DNA of 64,000 nucleotides. Source: Ectopseudomonas chengduensis. GTDB taxonomy: Bacteria; Pseudomonadota; Gammaproteobacteria; Pseudomonadales; Pseudomonadaceae. This document shows positions 55,987 to 64,000 of the stretch, in pieces; position 1 is the stretch's first letter, and each line of letters starts with the position of its first letter. The DNA lies in assembly GCF_900102635.1 (NCBI RefSeq), contig NZ_FMZQ01000004.1, forward strand, positions 1 through 64,000, read 5' to 3'. The position numbers were made by a program, and so were the translations under genes. Under the pieces are notes generated by a model. That model made no database searches and was not told the origin of the DNA. It saw only the letters and a program-made list of their open reading frames with translations.

Positions 55987-56364
55987 ATGCCCATCAAACC
56001 CCAGACCACTCTCAGTATCGGCCTGTGCGTCCTGTTGGCCGCATCGCCAGTGCTTGCCAACCCGCCTCCCGGCAAAGGCAAACCGGGCCAGCATGATGGC
56101 GTCCAGATCGATCTGCGCGGCCCGACCGTGGATGTTGAAAGGGTGCGCATCATCCTCGGCGACAATCGCCAATTGATCGGCCCAACCTCCTCCCTGCCAC
56201 CGGGCATCGCCAAGAACCTGGCTCGCGGCAAGCCGCTGCCACCGGGTATCGACAAGAACTTCGACAGCCGCCTGATCTCGCGCCTGCCCTATTACGAGGG
56301 CTACGAATGGAAGCAGATCGGCCGTGACGTGGTGCTGCTCGCCATCGCGACGGGGATCGTCTAG
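55987..56364 (+). CDS. CigR-like (RcnB-type) small envelope protein
   Basis: A 125-residue precursor with a signal peptide (about 1-24, VLANPPP), a Gly/Lys/Pro-rich linker, a repeat of LPPGIAKNLARGKPLPPGIDKN (about 70-91), and the C-terminus LPYYEGYEWKQIGRDVVLLAIATGIV, with a hydrophobic end. This fits proteins annotated as anti-virulence regulator CigR family; the role here is unknown. GAGAGCG precedes the ATG. Confidence 0.82.
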   Translation: MPIKPQTTLSIGLCVLLAASPVLANPPPGKGKPGQHDGVQIDLRGPTVDVERVRIILGDNRQLIGPTSSLPPGIAKNLARGKPLPPGIDKNFDSRLISRLPYYEGYEWKQIGRDVVLLAIATGIV

Positions 56365-56490
56365 GAAATTCTGCGCAACGTTCTCGAATGAGAGACTATC
56401 GCGCAGCCATCCGACAAGCGGTACGGCGCACGACGAACTTGTCTCGGCGGCGCCACTCCAATGTTCAGATGGCCCGCCCGAGGTGCAATG

Positions 56491-57069
56491 ATGAACCCGT
56501 CACTGATCTATCACGTCACTTCGAGCCTCGATGGCTACATCGCTCGCCCCGATGGGCGCATCGACTGGTTCGACTCACTACGCCAGGCCGATGAAGAATA
56601 TGCCTTTCAGTACTTCTACTCCGGCATCAACGCACTGCTGATGGGCCGAGGCACTTACGAGGCCCTCCTCAAGCGCGGCGGCCCATGGCCCTACCCCGGC
56701 AAACCCTGCGTGGTGCTGACTCGCCTCGCCCTGCCGTGCGCGGCTGACGAAATCCAGCTGATCCACTGCACGCCTGCTCAAGCCGTGGCGGCATTGAACG
56801 AAGCCGGCTTCCAGCGTATCTGGCTGGTCGGCGGCAGCCTGCTGGCGGGTAACTGCTACACCGCCGGGCTGATCGACGAGGTGGTGATCAACCTGGTGCC
56901 GCACCTGCTCGGCGCCGGCATCCCGCTGCTGGCCACGGGCATGGAACGCAGCCTGACCCTGAGCGACCAACGCCGCTTCAACAGTGGCACCCTGCAGGTG
57001 CATTATCGGGTGCAGAAGCAGGCCAATATGCGCACGCAGATCCCCGCGCCGCGTATCAACGTGGCCTGA
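56491..57069 (+). CDS. dihydrofolate reductase-fold (RibD C-terminal) protein
   Basis: A 192-residue cytoplasmic protein: IYHVTSSLDGYIARPDGRIDWF at the N-terminus, NALLMGRGTYEALLKRGG (about 44-61) and IWLVGGSLLAGNCYTAGLIDEVVINLVPHLLGAGIPL (about 110-146). These are hallmarks of the RibD C-terminal/DHFR-like reductase family using NADPH. Substrate unknown. The ATG at 56491 follows AGGTG; an ATG three bases upstream is nearly equal. Its 3' end overlaps that of rarD by 14 bp. Confidence 0.87.
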   Translation: MNPSLIYHVTSSLDGYIARPDGRIDWFDSLRQADEEYAFQYFYSGINALLMGRGTYEALLKRGGPWPYPGKPCVVLTRLALPCAADEIQLIHCTPAQAVAALNEAGFQRIWLVGGSLLAGNCYTAGLIDEVVINLVPHLLGAGIPLLATGMERSLTLSDQRRFNSGTLQVHYRVQKQANMRTQIPAPRINVA

Positions 57070-57961
57070 TGCTCTCGCGCTGCTGCTTGCGCAGCAGCCG
57101 AGCGCTGTCCCAGCCAACCAGCAGCACAGCTCCCCAGATCGGCAGATAGGTCAGCCATTGCCCGCTATCGAAGCGCTCGCCCAGCACCAGCAGCGCCACG
57201 GCGAACAACAGCACCGGCTCGACGTAACTGAGAATGCCGAACAACCCCAAGGGCAACAACCGGCTCGATGCCATGTAGGCGGCGAACGCCAGGGTGCCGA
57301 TCAACGCCATCACCGGTACCAGCAGCCACAGCAAGGGACGATCGCTGAACGCCCCCACCGGCCCGTAAGCGATGATCAGCCAGATCGCCAACGGTGCCAG
57401 CACCAGCATCTCCAGCACGAAACCGGACAACGCATCCAGACGCATCCAGCGGCGCAGCATGAAATAAGGCGGGTAACCCAGCGCGGTGATCAGCGTCAGC
57501 CAGGAAAACGCCTGGGTACGCCACAACTCGTGCAGCACGCCGAGCATGGCGCAGGTCACCGCCAACTGCTGCAGCGGGCGCAGGCGCTCGCCGTAGAACA
57601 GTCGGCCGGTCAGCACCATCGCCAACGGCAGCAGGAAGTAGCCCATGGACACTTCCAGCATGTGCCCGGCCAATGGCGCGCAGAGAAACAGCCCCCACTG
57701 CACGCCGATCAGCGCCACTGCCAGCGGGCAGGCGGCCAACAACAGCGGCTCGCGACGCAGACGCACGAAGCTCTCGCGCAGCAAGCTGGTCTGCCGCGCC
57801 AGCAGTACCAACAGCAAGACCAGGGGAATCGACCAGAGCACGCGCTGAGCGAATATCTGCACGCCATCGAGCGGCGTCAGCCACTGCACGTAGCCAGGCA
57901 ACACGGCAAACAGCATCGACGCGCCAACCGATAGCGCCACACCCCGCCCGGACAGTTGCAT
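57056..57961 (-). CDS. rarD: RarD, EamA-family transporter
   Basis: A 301-residue inner-membrane protein with ten helices in two EamA repeats. The N-terminus GVALSVGASMLFAVLPGYVQWLTPLDGVQIFAQRVLWSIPLVL and QWGLFLCAPLAGHMLEVSMGYFLLPLAMVL match the RarD group. Substrate unknown. Its ATG overlaps the stop of the upstream EamA gene (ATGA), so the pair is co-translated and may function together. Confidence 0.92.
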   Translation of the reverse strand: MQLSGRGVALSVGASMLFAVLPGYVQWLTPLDGVQIFAQRVLWSIPLVLLLVLLARQTSLLRESFVRLRREPLLLAACPLAVALIGVQWGLFLCAPLAGHMLEVSMGYFLLPLAMVLTGRLFYGERLRPLQQLAVTCAMLGVLHELWRTQAFSWLTLITALGYPPYFMLRRWMRLDALSGFVLEMLVLAPLAIWLIIAYGPVGAFSDRPLLWLLVPVMALIGTLAFAAYMASSRLLPLGLFGILSYVEPVLLFAVALLVLGERFDSGQWLTYLPIWGAVLLVGWDSARLLRKQQRESIRPR

Positions 57962-58833
57962 CAGTGCACCTCGGCAGGCGTACGACGCGTGCGCCCCAGA
58001 TTGACCAGCGGTAGCGAAGCGGCGATCACCACACCGCCCAGGGCCAGGCGCAGCAGGTCAGCGTCGTGATTCCAGATCAGCAGATTGACCAGCAAGCCGG
58101 CAGGCACCAGTGCATTGTTCATCACTGCCAGGGTGCCGCCATCGACCAGGCTGGCGCCTTTGTTCCACCAGTACAGTCCCAATCCGGACGCCGCCACACC
58201 AAGCCAGACCAGCACGCTCCACTGCAGTGCGGTGCTCGGCAGTCGCTCGCCGTTGCCCAGCAGCAGGAAGGCCGGCAGCGCGATCAACAGCGCGCCCAGG
58301 TAGAAGAAACCAAAGCGCTTGTATTGCGGCTCGGTGGAGGGGTGTTTGAGCAGCAGATGCTTGTACAGCACCTGCCCGGCGGCGAAGGTGAAGTTGGCCA
58401 CCTGCAGCAACAGGAAACCGAGCAAAAAGCCGCTGCTGATACCGTCATAGCGGATGATCCCGGCGCCCAGCACCGCGACCAGAGCGGCGACCAGCGCCCA
58501 GGGGTTGAATCTGCGGTTCAGCGCATCCTCGATCAGCGTCACATGCAGCGGCGTGAGGATGGTGAATAGCAGCACCTCCGGCACCGTGAGCACCGAGAAG
58601 CTCAGATACAGGCAGACGTAGGTGATGCCGAACTGCAGGGCGCCGATCAGCAGCATGCCGCGCACGAACGCCGGAGCATGACCGCGCCAACGGGTCAGCG
58701 GCACGAACAGCAAGCCGGCAATGACGATGCGCGTCAGCACCGCAAAATAGCTGTCGACCCGACCGGCCAGGTACTCACCGATCAGGCTGAAGGAAAACGC
58801 CCACAGCAGGGTCACGATCAACAGATAGCGCAT
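57961..58833 (-). CDS. EamA-family transporter (carboxylate/amino acid/amine type)
   Basis: A 290-residue inner-membrane protein with ten helices: MRYLLIVTLLWAFSFSLIGEYLAGRVDSYFAVLTRI at the N-terminus and LFTILTPLHVTLIEDAL in the fourth helix region. Close to the TIGR00950 group of metabolite exporters. GAGGTGACC precedes the ATG at 58833. It precedes rarD in a two-gene operon. Confidence 0.88.
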   Translation of the reverse strand: MRYLLIVTLLWAFSFSLIGEYLAGRVDSYFAVLTRIVIAGLLFVPLTRWRGHAPAFVRGMLLIGALQFGITYVCLYLSFSVLTVPEVLLFTILTPLHVTLIEDALNRRFNPWALVAALVAVLGAGIIRYDGISSGFLLGFLLLQVANFTFAAGQVLYKHLLLKHPSTEPQYKRFGFFYLGALLIALPAFLLLGNGERLPSTALQWSVLVWLGVAASGLGLYWWNKGASLVDGGTLAVMNNALVPAGLLVNLLIWNHDADLLRLALGGVVIAASLPLVNLGRTRRTPAEVH

Positions 58834-59034
58834 GGTCACCTCAGGAACAGGCGGCGACCTTAGCGCGTTCATCGCGGACGTACAATCGACAGCAGGCGAA
58901 CCCCACCGGCCTCACGTGCAAGCCGTCGCCACCGGGCAAGAGCGTGTCGCCAGGCCCACGTAAAAAAGCCGGTCATTGCTTGCGCAATGCCCGGCAGAAG
59001 CGCCCAGGAGCCCAGGCGCCAGGAGAGTCTCGGA

Positions 59035-59634
59035 TCAGGCCACTTCAGCCAGCTTGGCTTTGGCCTGGGCCAGGCCTTTTTCGCTGAACTCGGCGCCCAG
59101 GTTCAGGCCTTCGGCATGGATGAACTGCACGTCATGGATACCGATGAAGGCCAGTGCCTGGCGCAAGTAGGGCTCCTGATGATCCAGCGCGCTCCCGGCG
59201 TAGATACCACCACGGGCGGTGAGCACGAAGGCACGCTTGCCGGTCAGCAGGCCCTGGGGGCCGGTTTCGGTGTACTTGAAGGTGACGCCGGCGCGCAGCA
59301 CGTGATCCAGCCAGGCCTTGAGGGTACTGGGGATGGCGAAGTTGTACATCGGCGCAGCCAGCACCAGCACATCGGCAGCCAGCAACTCATCGGTGAGTTG
59401 ATTGGAGCGGGCCAGGGCAGCCTTCTCGGCATCGTTCTGCTGCTCGCTCGGAGTCATCCAGCCACCCAGCAGCGTGGCGTCGAGATGCGGTACCGGCTCG
59501 GCCGCCAGATCACGCACCTGGACCTGATCAGCCGGGTGCGCAGCCTGCCAGTTGGCGATGAATTGCTGGGTCAGTTCGCGGGAGACCGAACCTTGCTGGC
59601 GGGCGCTGCTTTCGATTACGAGAATACGGGACAT
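59035..59634 (-). CDS. azoR: FMN-dependent NADH-azoreductase
   Basis: A 199-residue flavodoxin-like protein: the N-terminus MSRILVIESSARQQGSVSRELTQQF (FMN phosphate loop), APMYNFAIPSTLKAWLDHVLRAGVTFKYTETGPQGLLTGK (about 94-133) and LTARGGIY (about 137-144). It reduces quinones and azo compounds with NADH. The neighbourhood (a small secreted protein, then LysR, hydrolase, ppiA) matches the azoR3 region of P. aeruginosa as I recall. Confidence 0.93.
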   Translation of the reverse strand: MSRILVIESSARQQGSVSRELTQQFIANWQAAHPADQVQVRDLAAEPVPHLDATLLGGWMTPSEQQNDAEKAALARSNQLTDELLAADVLVLAAPMYNFAIPSTLKAWLDHVLRAGVTFKYTETGPQGLLTGKRAFVLTARGGIYAGSALDHQEPYLRQALAFIGIHDVQFIHAEGLNLGAEFSEKGLAQAKAKLAEVA

Positions 59635-59769
59635 GTCAGAGGCTCCATCGAGGTGGTTACGAGTCGATGGAACACAGAGTAGAGATACGACTTTCGATTA
59701 AAAAGCGCAAATATCCGCTTAAATATATCGACTAAATTGATTTATCGAGCCATCGCATCTAGGCTTTCA

Positions 59770-60084
59770 TCACTTCAGGTTGCAGGTCAGGTTGATCCGC
59801 AGGCGAATCACGCTACGGGTGAACTTGACCGTCATGTTGCTGCTGGCGCCAGGCGCCAACACGGTACGCCGGGTACGTGGCGCTTCGGGGCCATTGCGGA
59901 ACACCGCGCTGCACTCGGCCTCGCTCTGGCCATAGTTGTAGAGCATCAGCGCCGCCATGTTGTGGTCGATTTCCTGAGTGGTCGCGGAGACCTCGGCACC
60001 GTTGAACTGTTTTTCCACCTCGATGGGATAGGCATGGGCAGCCAACGGTAGAAAGGCGAACAGCAAGCAGATTATTTTTTTCAT
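59770..60084 (-). CDS. small secreted protein, hypothetical
   Basis: A 104-residue precursor with a clean signal peptide (about 1-18, AAHAYP) and two cysteines in the mature part (ECSAVF and LTCNL) that may form a disulfide. A beta-rich pattern ends in VIRLRINLTCNLK. Homologues in pseudomonads are sometimes mislabelled phosphoglycerate kinase; there is no kinase motif. GAGAGCACCG precedes the ATG. Divergent from the LysR gene at 60162. Confidence 0.78.
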   Translation of the reverse strand: MKKIICLLFAFLPLAAHAYPIEVEKQFNGAEVSATTQEIDHNMAALMLYNYGQSEAECSAVFRNGPEAPRTRRTVLAPGASSNMTVKFTRSVIRLRINLTCNLK

Positions 60085-60161
60085 CGGTGCTCTCCAACAT
60101 GGGATCGCCAGTGTAGGTGGAGATCGTCGGCGATAACAGCCGACTCAAGCAGGATGATGTG

Positions 60162-61088
60162 ATGAAAGCTCCTCGTGTAACCCTGGATCAATGGCGCACG
60201 CTGCAGGCCGTGGTGGATCAGGGCGGTTTCGCCCAGGCTGCCGACGTACTGCACCGCTCGCAATCCTCGGTCAGCTATACCGTGGCGCGCATGCAGGAAC
60301 AGCTCGGCGTACCGCTGCTGCGCATCGATGGCCGCAAGGCCGTGCTCACCGAGGCCGGCGACGTGCTGCTGCGCCGCTCGCGGCAACTGGTCAAGCAGGC
60401 CAGCCAGCTGGAAGATCTGGCTCACCACATGGAACAGGGCTGGGAAGCCGAGGTGCGCCTGGTGGTGGATGCCGCCTACCCCACCGCCAACCTCGTCCGC
60501 GCCCTGACCGCCTTCATGCCGCAGAGCCGCGGCTGCCGTGTGCGCCTGCGTGAGGAGGTGCTGTCCGGGGTCGAGGAAGTGCTGCTCGAAGGCACCGCCG
60601 ACTTGGCCATCAGCGCGCTGAACATCACTGGCCACCTCGGCATCGAACTGGGTGAAGTGGAATTCGTCGCCGTCGCCAACCCGGAACACCCACTGCACCG
60701 CCTGCAACGTGAGCTGAGCTTCCAGGATCTGGAAGGCCAGATGCAGGTGGTCACCCGCGACAGTGGCCGACTGCAGCCGCGCGACGCCGGCTGGCTCGGC
60801 GCGGAGCAGCGCTGGACGGTAGGTAGCCTGCCGACCGCACGCACCTTCGTCAGCAGCGGCCTGGGCTTCGCCTGGCTGCCGCGCCATCTGATCGTCCGTG
60901 AACTGCAGGATGGTCTGCTGAAACCTCTGCCCCTGACTCAGGGTGCTATCCGCAAACCGCGCTTCTTTCTCTACAGCAACAAGGAACGCGTGCTCGGCCC
61001 GGCCACGCAGATTCTCATTGAGCTGATCAAGAACTTCGATGCCGCCCCTCTGGACGCGCCCTTCGCCGCACCACAGTCGACCAACTGA
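60162..61088 (+). CDS. LysR-family transcriptional regulator
   Basis: A 308-residue regulator: an HTH in TLDQWRTLQAVVDQGGFAQAADVLHRSQSSVSYTVARMQEQLG (about 7-49) and an effector domain with EVRLVVDAAYPTANLVRAL (about 93-111). The start at 60162 follows AGGATG; an upstream in-frame start at 60117 is not supported. It lies 10 bp before the hydrolase gene and may regulate azoR and its surroundings. Confidence 0.9.
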   Translation: MKAPRVTLDQWRTLQAVVDQGGFAQAADVLHRSQSSVSYTVARMQEQLGVPLLRIDGRKAVLTEAGDVLLRRSRQLVKQASQLEDLAHHMEQGWEAEVRLVVDAAYPTANLVRALTAFMPQSRGCRVRLREEVLSGVEEVLLEGTADLAISALNITGHLGIELGEVEFVAVANPEHPLHRLQRELSFQDLEGQMQVVTRDSGRLQPRDAGWLGAEQRWTVGSLPTARTFVSSGLGFAWLPRHLIVRELQDGLLKPLPLTQGAIRKPRFFLYSNKERVLGPATQILIELIKNFDAAPLDAPFAAPQSTN

Positions 61089-61098
61089 GAGCCCCGCC

Positions 61099-61896
61099 AT
61101 GCCCTACTTCGACAACGACGGCTGCCAGCTGCATTACGAGGACTATGGCCACGGCGCGCCGCTGCTGCTGGTGCATGGCCTGGGTTCGAGCACGCGCGAC
61201 TGGGAATACCAGATTCCCGTGCTCGCCCAGCATTACCGGGTTCTGGCACTGGACGTGCGCGGCCATGGCCGCTCGGACAAACCACGCGAGGCTTATCGCA
61301 TCGCCGACTTCGCCGAGGATGTCGCCGCCCTGATCGAACACCTGCAACTGCCCCCGGTGCATCTGGTGGGCATCTCCATGGGCGGCATGATCGGCTTCCA
61401 GCTTGGCGTCGACCGCCCCGAGCTGTTGCGCAGCCTGACCATCGTCAACAGCGGCCCGGAGGTGAAGGCCAAGAGTGCGCGGGACTGGCTGGAAATTGGC
61501 AAGCGCTGGACGCTGTCGCGCCTGCTCAGCCTGGATACCATCGCCAAGGCGCTGGGCAAGTTGCTGTTCCCCAAGCCCGAGCAGGCCGAATTGCGGCGCA
61601 AGATCGAAGAACGCTGGCCGCAGAACGACAAGCGTGCCTACCTCGCCAGCCTCGACGCGATCATCGGCTGGGGCGTGCGGGAACGCCTCGATCGCATCAC
61701 CTGTCCTACCCTGGTGATCAGCGCCGACCACGACTACACGCCTGTTGAACGCAAGCGCGAGTACGTGGCAGAAATGCCCAACGCGCGCCTGCTGGTGATC
61801 GAAAATTCGCGCCATGCCACACCACTGGATCAACCGGAACGCTTTAATAACGCCCTGCTCGCCTTTCTCGGCGAGACTGCCAACAAGGAAAACTGA
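61099..61896 (+). CDS. alpha/beta hydrolase
   Basis: A 265-residue enzyme of the alpha/beta-hydrolase fold: oxyanion region [10 protein letters not shown] (about 22-31), nucleophile elbow [10 protein letters not shown] (about 94-103, Ser in GISMG), acid in SADHDYTP (about 212-219) and His in [10 protein letters not shown] (about 239-248). The ester or other substrate is unknown. GAGAGCCCC precedes the ATG. It is in an operon with the LysR gene and ppiA (5 bp gap). Confidence 0.92.
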   Translation: MPYFDNDGCQLHYEDYGHGAPLLLVHGLGSSTRDWEYQIPVLAQHYRVLALDVRGHGRSDKPREAYRIADFAEDVAALIEHLQLPPVHLVGISMGGMIGFQLGVDRPELLRSLTIVNSGPEVKAKSARDWLEIGKRWTLSRLLSLDTIAKALGKLLFPKPEQAELRRKIEERWPQNDKRAYLASLDAIIGWGVRERLDRITCPTLVISADHDYTPVERKREYVAEMPNARLLVIENSRHATPLDQPERFNNALLAFLGETANKEN

Positions 61897-61901
61897 CCAT
61901 C

Positions 61902-62456
61902 ATGCTCAAGCAACTCGTTCTCGCCACCGGCGCCCTGCTGCTGTCGACCAGTCTGCTCGCCGCGGAAAACCCCAAGGTGTTGCTGACCACCAGCCTCGGC
62001 GAAGTGGAAATCGAACTGGCCGCCGACAAGGCGCCGATCAGCACGCAGAACTTCCTCAAGTACGTCGACAGTGGCTTCTATGCCGGTACCCAGTTCCATC
62101 GGGTAATTCCAGGTTTCATGGTCCAGGGCGGCGGTTTCGATGCCGACATGCGCCAGAAGGACACCGACGCACCGATCAAGAACGAGGCCGACAATGGCCT
62201 GCACAACGTCCGTGGCACCCTGGCCATGGCTCGCACGCAGGTACGCGATTCGGCCACCAGCCAGTTCTTCATCAACCACAAGGACAACGCCTTCCTCGAC
62301 CACGGCTCGCGCGACTTCGGTTACGCAGTGTTCGGCAAGGTGACCCGTGGCATGGACGTGGTGGACAAGATCGCCCAGGTCCCCACCGGCAACCGCGGCA
62401 TGCACCAGAACGTACCGCGCGAGCCAGTGCTGATCATCGACGCCAAGCGTCTTTAA
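61902..62456 (+). CDS. ppiA: periplasmic cyclophilin-type peptidyl-prolyl isomerase
   Basis: A 184-residue precursor with a signal peptide (about 1-20, SLLAAEN). The cyclophilin core has [48 protein letters not shown] (about 30-77) and [11 protein letters not shown] (about 115-125) with catalytic Arg, Phe, Met and Gln in place. It speeds proline isomerisation in exported proteins. Last gene of the run from 60162. Confidence 0.94.
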   Translation: MLKQLVLATGALLLSTSLLAAENPKVLLTTSLGEVEIELAADKAPISTQNFLKYVDSGFYAGTQFHRVIPGFMVQGGGFDADMRQKDTDAPIKNEADNGLHNVRGTLAMARTQVRDSATSQFFINHKDNAFLDHGSRDFGYAVFGKVTRGMDVVDKIAQVPTGNRGMHQNVPREPVLIIDAKRL

Positions 62457-62472
62457 GACACCGATGTAACCC

Positions 62473-62532
62473 GTAGCCCGGATGCAATCAGGGAGATTGC
62501 TATACGCCCTCCCCGGATTGCATCCGGGCTAC
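62473..62532. repeat. GTAGCCCGGATG palindrome, copy 5 of 5
   Basis: Same family as 14508-14565; here the left inner arm reads CAATCAGGGAG. It lies 17 bp after the ppiA stop. Confidence 0.83.
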
Positions 62533-62548
62533 GAGCCCCACGAACGAC

Positions 62549-62573
62549 AAAGCCGCCCAATTGGGCGGCTTTT
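62549..62573. terminator. bidirectional terminator after ppiA
   Basis: AAAGCCGCCCAA and TTGGGCGGCTTT form a perfect hairpin flanked by A and T runs; about 90 bp after the ppiA stop. Confidence 0.88.
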
Positions 62574-62600
62574 CATTCGATCTCGCGAGCTAGAGTCATG

Positions 62601-62744
62601 CAATACCGATGGCGGCCCCACAAAAACAGGCGAGAAAGCGGAGTGTGCTGTAGCACATGAGCATGACTCGCTTCGCTCGCCCCTACGGGGCCGCACTAAA
62701 GTGCGTTGGCCGCAAGCGGCCTGCCGAGCCTGTTTTTAACGCAG
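62601..62744. repeat. intergenic repeat element related to 50706-50883
   Basis: Starts with CAATACCGATGGCGGCCCC and ends near GTTTTTAACGCAG, both present in reverse orientation in the 50706 element. Inner inverted pairs (AAAAACAGGC / GCCTGTTTTT) give a foldable unit. It lies between ppiA and fpr. Confidence 0.7.
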
Positions 62745-62772
62745 CAGGGCCGACGCGCAGCAGATCGACGGC

Positions 62773-63552
62773 TTACTTCTCGACGAAGGCACGCTCGATC
62801 AGGTAATCCCCCGGCTCACGCATGCGCGGGGAGATCTTAAGACCGAAGCTGTCGAGCACTTCGCTGGTTTCGTCGAGCATGCTCGGGCTGCCACAGATCA
62901 TGGCGCGGTCGTCCTGCGGGTTGATCGGCGGCAGGCCGATATCGGCGAACAGTTTGCCGCTGCGCATCAGGTCGGTCAGACGGCCCTGGTTCTCGAATGG
63001 CTCGCGGGTCACGGTCGGGTAGTAGATCAGCTTGTCCTTCAGGGCATCACCGAAGAATTCGTTCTGCGGCAGGTGCTCAGTGATGAACTCGCGGTAGGCC
63101 ACTTCGTTCACGTAGCGCACGCCGTGAACCAGGATCACCTTCTCGAAGCGCTCGTAGGTTTCCGGGTCCTGGATCACGCTCATGAACGGTGCCAGACCGG
63201 TGCCGGTGCTGAGCAGATAGAGGTGCTTGCCGGGGTTGAGATCATCGAGCACCAGCGTGCCGGTGGGCTTCTTGCTGATGATGATCTCGTCGCCTTCCTT
63301 CAGGTGCTGCAGCTGCGAGGTCAGCGGACCGTCCGGCACCTTGATGCTGAAGAATTCCAGATGCTCTTCCCAGTTCGGGCTGGCGATGGAGTAGGCGCGC
63401 ATCAGCGGGCGGCCATTGTCCTGCTGCAGACCGATCATCACGAACTGACCATTCTCGAAGCGCAGGCCCGGATCACGGGTGCACTTGAAGCTGAACAGCG
63501 TATCGTTCCAGTGGTGGACGCTGAGCACGCGCTCGACGTTCATATTGCTCAT
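62773..63552 (-). CDS. fpr: ferredoxin-NADP+ reductase
   Basis: A 259-residue FAD protein: RAYSIASPNWEEHLEF (about 51-66, FAD), STGTGLAPFMSVIQDPETYERFEKVILVHGVR (about 115-146, NADP), MICGSPSML (about 220-228) and the C-terminal FVEK. It exchanges electrons between NADPH and ferredoxin or flavodoxin, notably under oxidative stress. The start at 63552 follows GAGGAAATC. Divergent from the LysR gene finR, the pairing known in P. putida and P. aeruginosa. Confidence 0.95.
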   Translation of the reverse strand: MSNMNVERVLSVHHWNDTLFSFKCTRDPGLRFENGQFVMIGLQQDNGRPLMRAYSIASPNWEEHLEFFSIKVPDGPLTSQLQHLKEGDEIIISKKPTGTLVLDDLNPGKHLYLLSTGTGLAPFMSVIQDPETYERFEKVILVHGVRYVNEVAYREFITEHLPQNEFFGDALKDKLIYYPTVTREPFENQGRLTDLMRSGKLFADIGLPPINPQDDRAMICGSPSMLDETSEVLDSFGLKISPRMREPGDYLIERAFVEK

Positions 63553-63640
63553 GATGATTTCCTCGAAGAACTTCAGCGCCAAAGGCGCGATTGCGCGGCA
63601 TTCTATTCGCGGCAACAATATCTGTTAAGTGGATTATCAA

Positions 63641-63662
63641 GATATAGGTTATCGGTTATATC
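63641..63662. promoter_or_regulatory. palindrome between fpr and finR, candidate FinR site
   Basis: GATATA-N10-TATATC is a 22 bp interrupted palindrome in the 113 bp gap, ending only a few bases before the finR start and with its centre about 100 bp from the fpr start, the usual layout for a LysR protein that activates fpr and represses itself. Confidence 0.5.
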
Positions 63663-63665
63663 GAT

Positions 63666-64000
63666 ATGCGATTTACTCTCAGACAACTTCAGGTATTCGT
63701 CGCCGTGGCGCAGCATGAAAGCGTCTCGCGCGCCGCGCAATCGCTCGCATTGTCGCAGTCTGCGACCAGCACTTCGCTGACCGAACTGGAACGCCAATCC
63801 GACTGCCAGCTGTTCGATCGCGCCGGCAAGCGTCTGGCGCTCAATGCCCTGGGCCGACAGCTACTGCCCGAGGCCGTGGCCCTGATCGACCAGGCGCGCG
63901 AAATCGAACGCCTGCTGGGTGGCAAGAGCGGTTATGGCTCGCTGCACGTCGGCGCCACCCTGACCGTGGGCAACTATCTGGCCACCCTGCTGATTGGCAG
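63666..64000 (+). CDS. finR: LysR-family regulator FinR, partial (cut by window end)
   Basis: The frame is open from the ATG at 63666 to the window edge (111 codons). The N-terminal HTH is clear: MRFTLRQLQVFVAVAQHESV, then AAQSLALSQSATSTSLTELERQ (about 22-43), and QLFDRAGKRLALNALGRQLL. The effector domain begins at GSLHVGATLTVGNYLA. FinR activates fpr in response to oxidative or sulfur stress in P. putida and P. aeruginosa; divergent position to fpr supports the name. The rest of the gene lies outside. Confidence 0.87.
   Translation, partial: MRFTLRQLQVFVAVAQHESVSRAAQSLALSQSATSTSLTELERQSDCQLFDRAGKRLALNALGRQLLPEAVALIDQAREIERLLGGKSGYGSLHVGATLTVGNYLATLLIG

Noticed and set aside
59770..60084. 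Phosphoglycerate kinase label sometimes given to the small secreted protein
   Set aside because: At 104 residues with a signal peptide and no nucleotide-binding motif it cannot be that enzyme.
60081..61100. Long minus-strand open frame opposite the LysR gene, with similar ones opposite prc, gapA and the ABC exporter
   Set aside because: Each lies entirely opposite a well-supported gene, lacks a ribosome binding site and shows shadow composition.

Overview
The window is a stretch of Pseudomonas chromosome. The supporting signs are high GC, typical Pseudomonas intergenic palindromes, and whole gene neighbourhoods known from that genus: gcsR with gcvH-gcvP-glyA-gcvT, prc with an EAL/GGDEF gene through fklB to rdgC, edd/gapA, azoR-LysR-hydrolase-ppiA and fpr/finR. 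The repeats and gene mix suggest the P. mendocina/oleovorans side of the genus, but that is only an inference. No phage, plasmid, rRNA or CRISPR locus is visible.

Positions 1-4000 form an AT-richer accessory patch. Two minus-strand genes, a membrane protein of the putative abortive-infection (putAbiC) type and a HEPN-like protein, make a candidate anti-phage pair. Beside them lie three small minus-strand genes, one DUF6188-like. Two ~185 bp imperfect direct repeats each sit upstream of one of these gene groups, giving a cassette-like layout.

From 4 to 17 kb the core begins: an MscS channel, a sodium:solute symporter, endonuclease I, then the glycine catabolism regulon. GcsR (TyrR-like, sigma-54 dependent) precedes gcvH-gcvP-glyA-gcvT, which has an exact sigma-54 promoter and a GcsR-like site. 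The serine dehydratase gene that usually belongs to this operon is absent. sodC lies between.

From 17 to 27 kb come soxR with a divergent FMN reductase whose promoter carries a SoxR box, a CHMI-like isomerase, an OprD-family porin, an M14 carboxypeptidase, a Sel1 lipoprotein, a GST/VOC pair, and a WYL regulator next to a YCII/DUF899/SnoaL trio.

From 26.6 to 33 kb lies the most interesting system. A UTRA/GntR regulator diverges from binding protein, alkaline-phosphatase-superfamily enzyme, two permeases, ATPase and HAD phosphatase. The shared intergenic region holds two divergent Pho boxes and two operator-like palindromes. It reads as a phosphate-starvation-induced uptake and degradation route for an organophosphorus compound of unknown identity.

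From 33 to 46 kb there are an orphan ureidoglycine aminohydrolase with a LysR gene, ahpC-ahpF split by a 197 bp inverted-repeat element and preceded by an OxyR-like site, a quinone oxidoreductase, prc, a c-di-GMP protein, small conserved genes, fklB and a tRNA-Val/tRNA-Asp pair. From 46 to 64 kb there are rdgC, edd/gapA-mgsA with a HexR site, arfB, a YdjM-like membrane protein, an ABC exporter, a DEAD-box helicase, a CigR-like protein, two EamA transporters, azoR, a LysR/hydrolase/ppiA run, and fpr with finR cut by the window end. Inverted repeats of several families fill many gaps.
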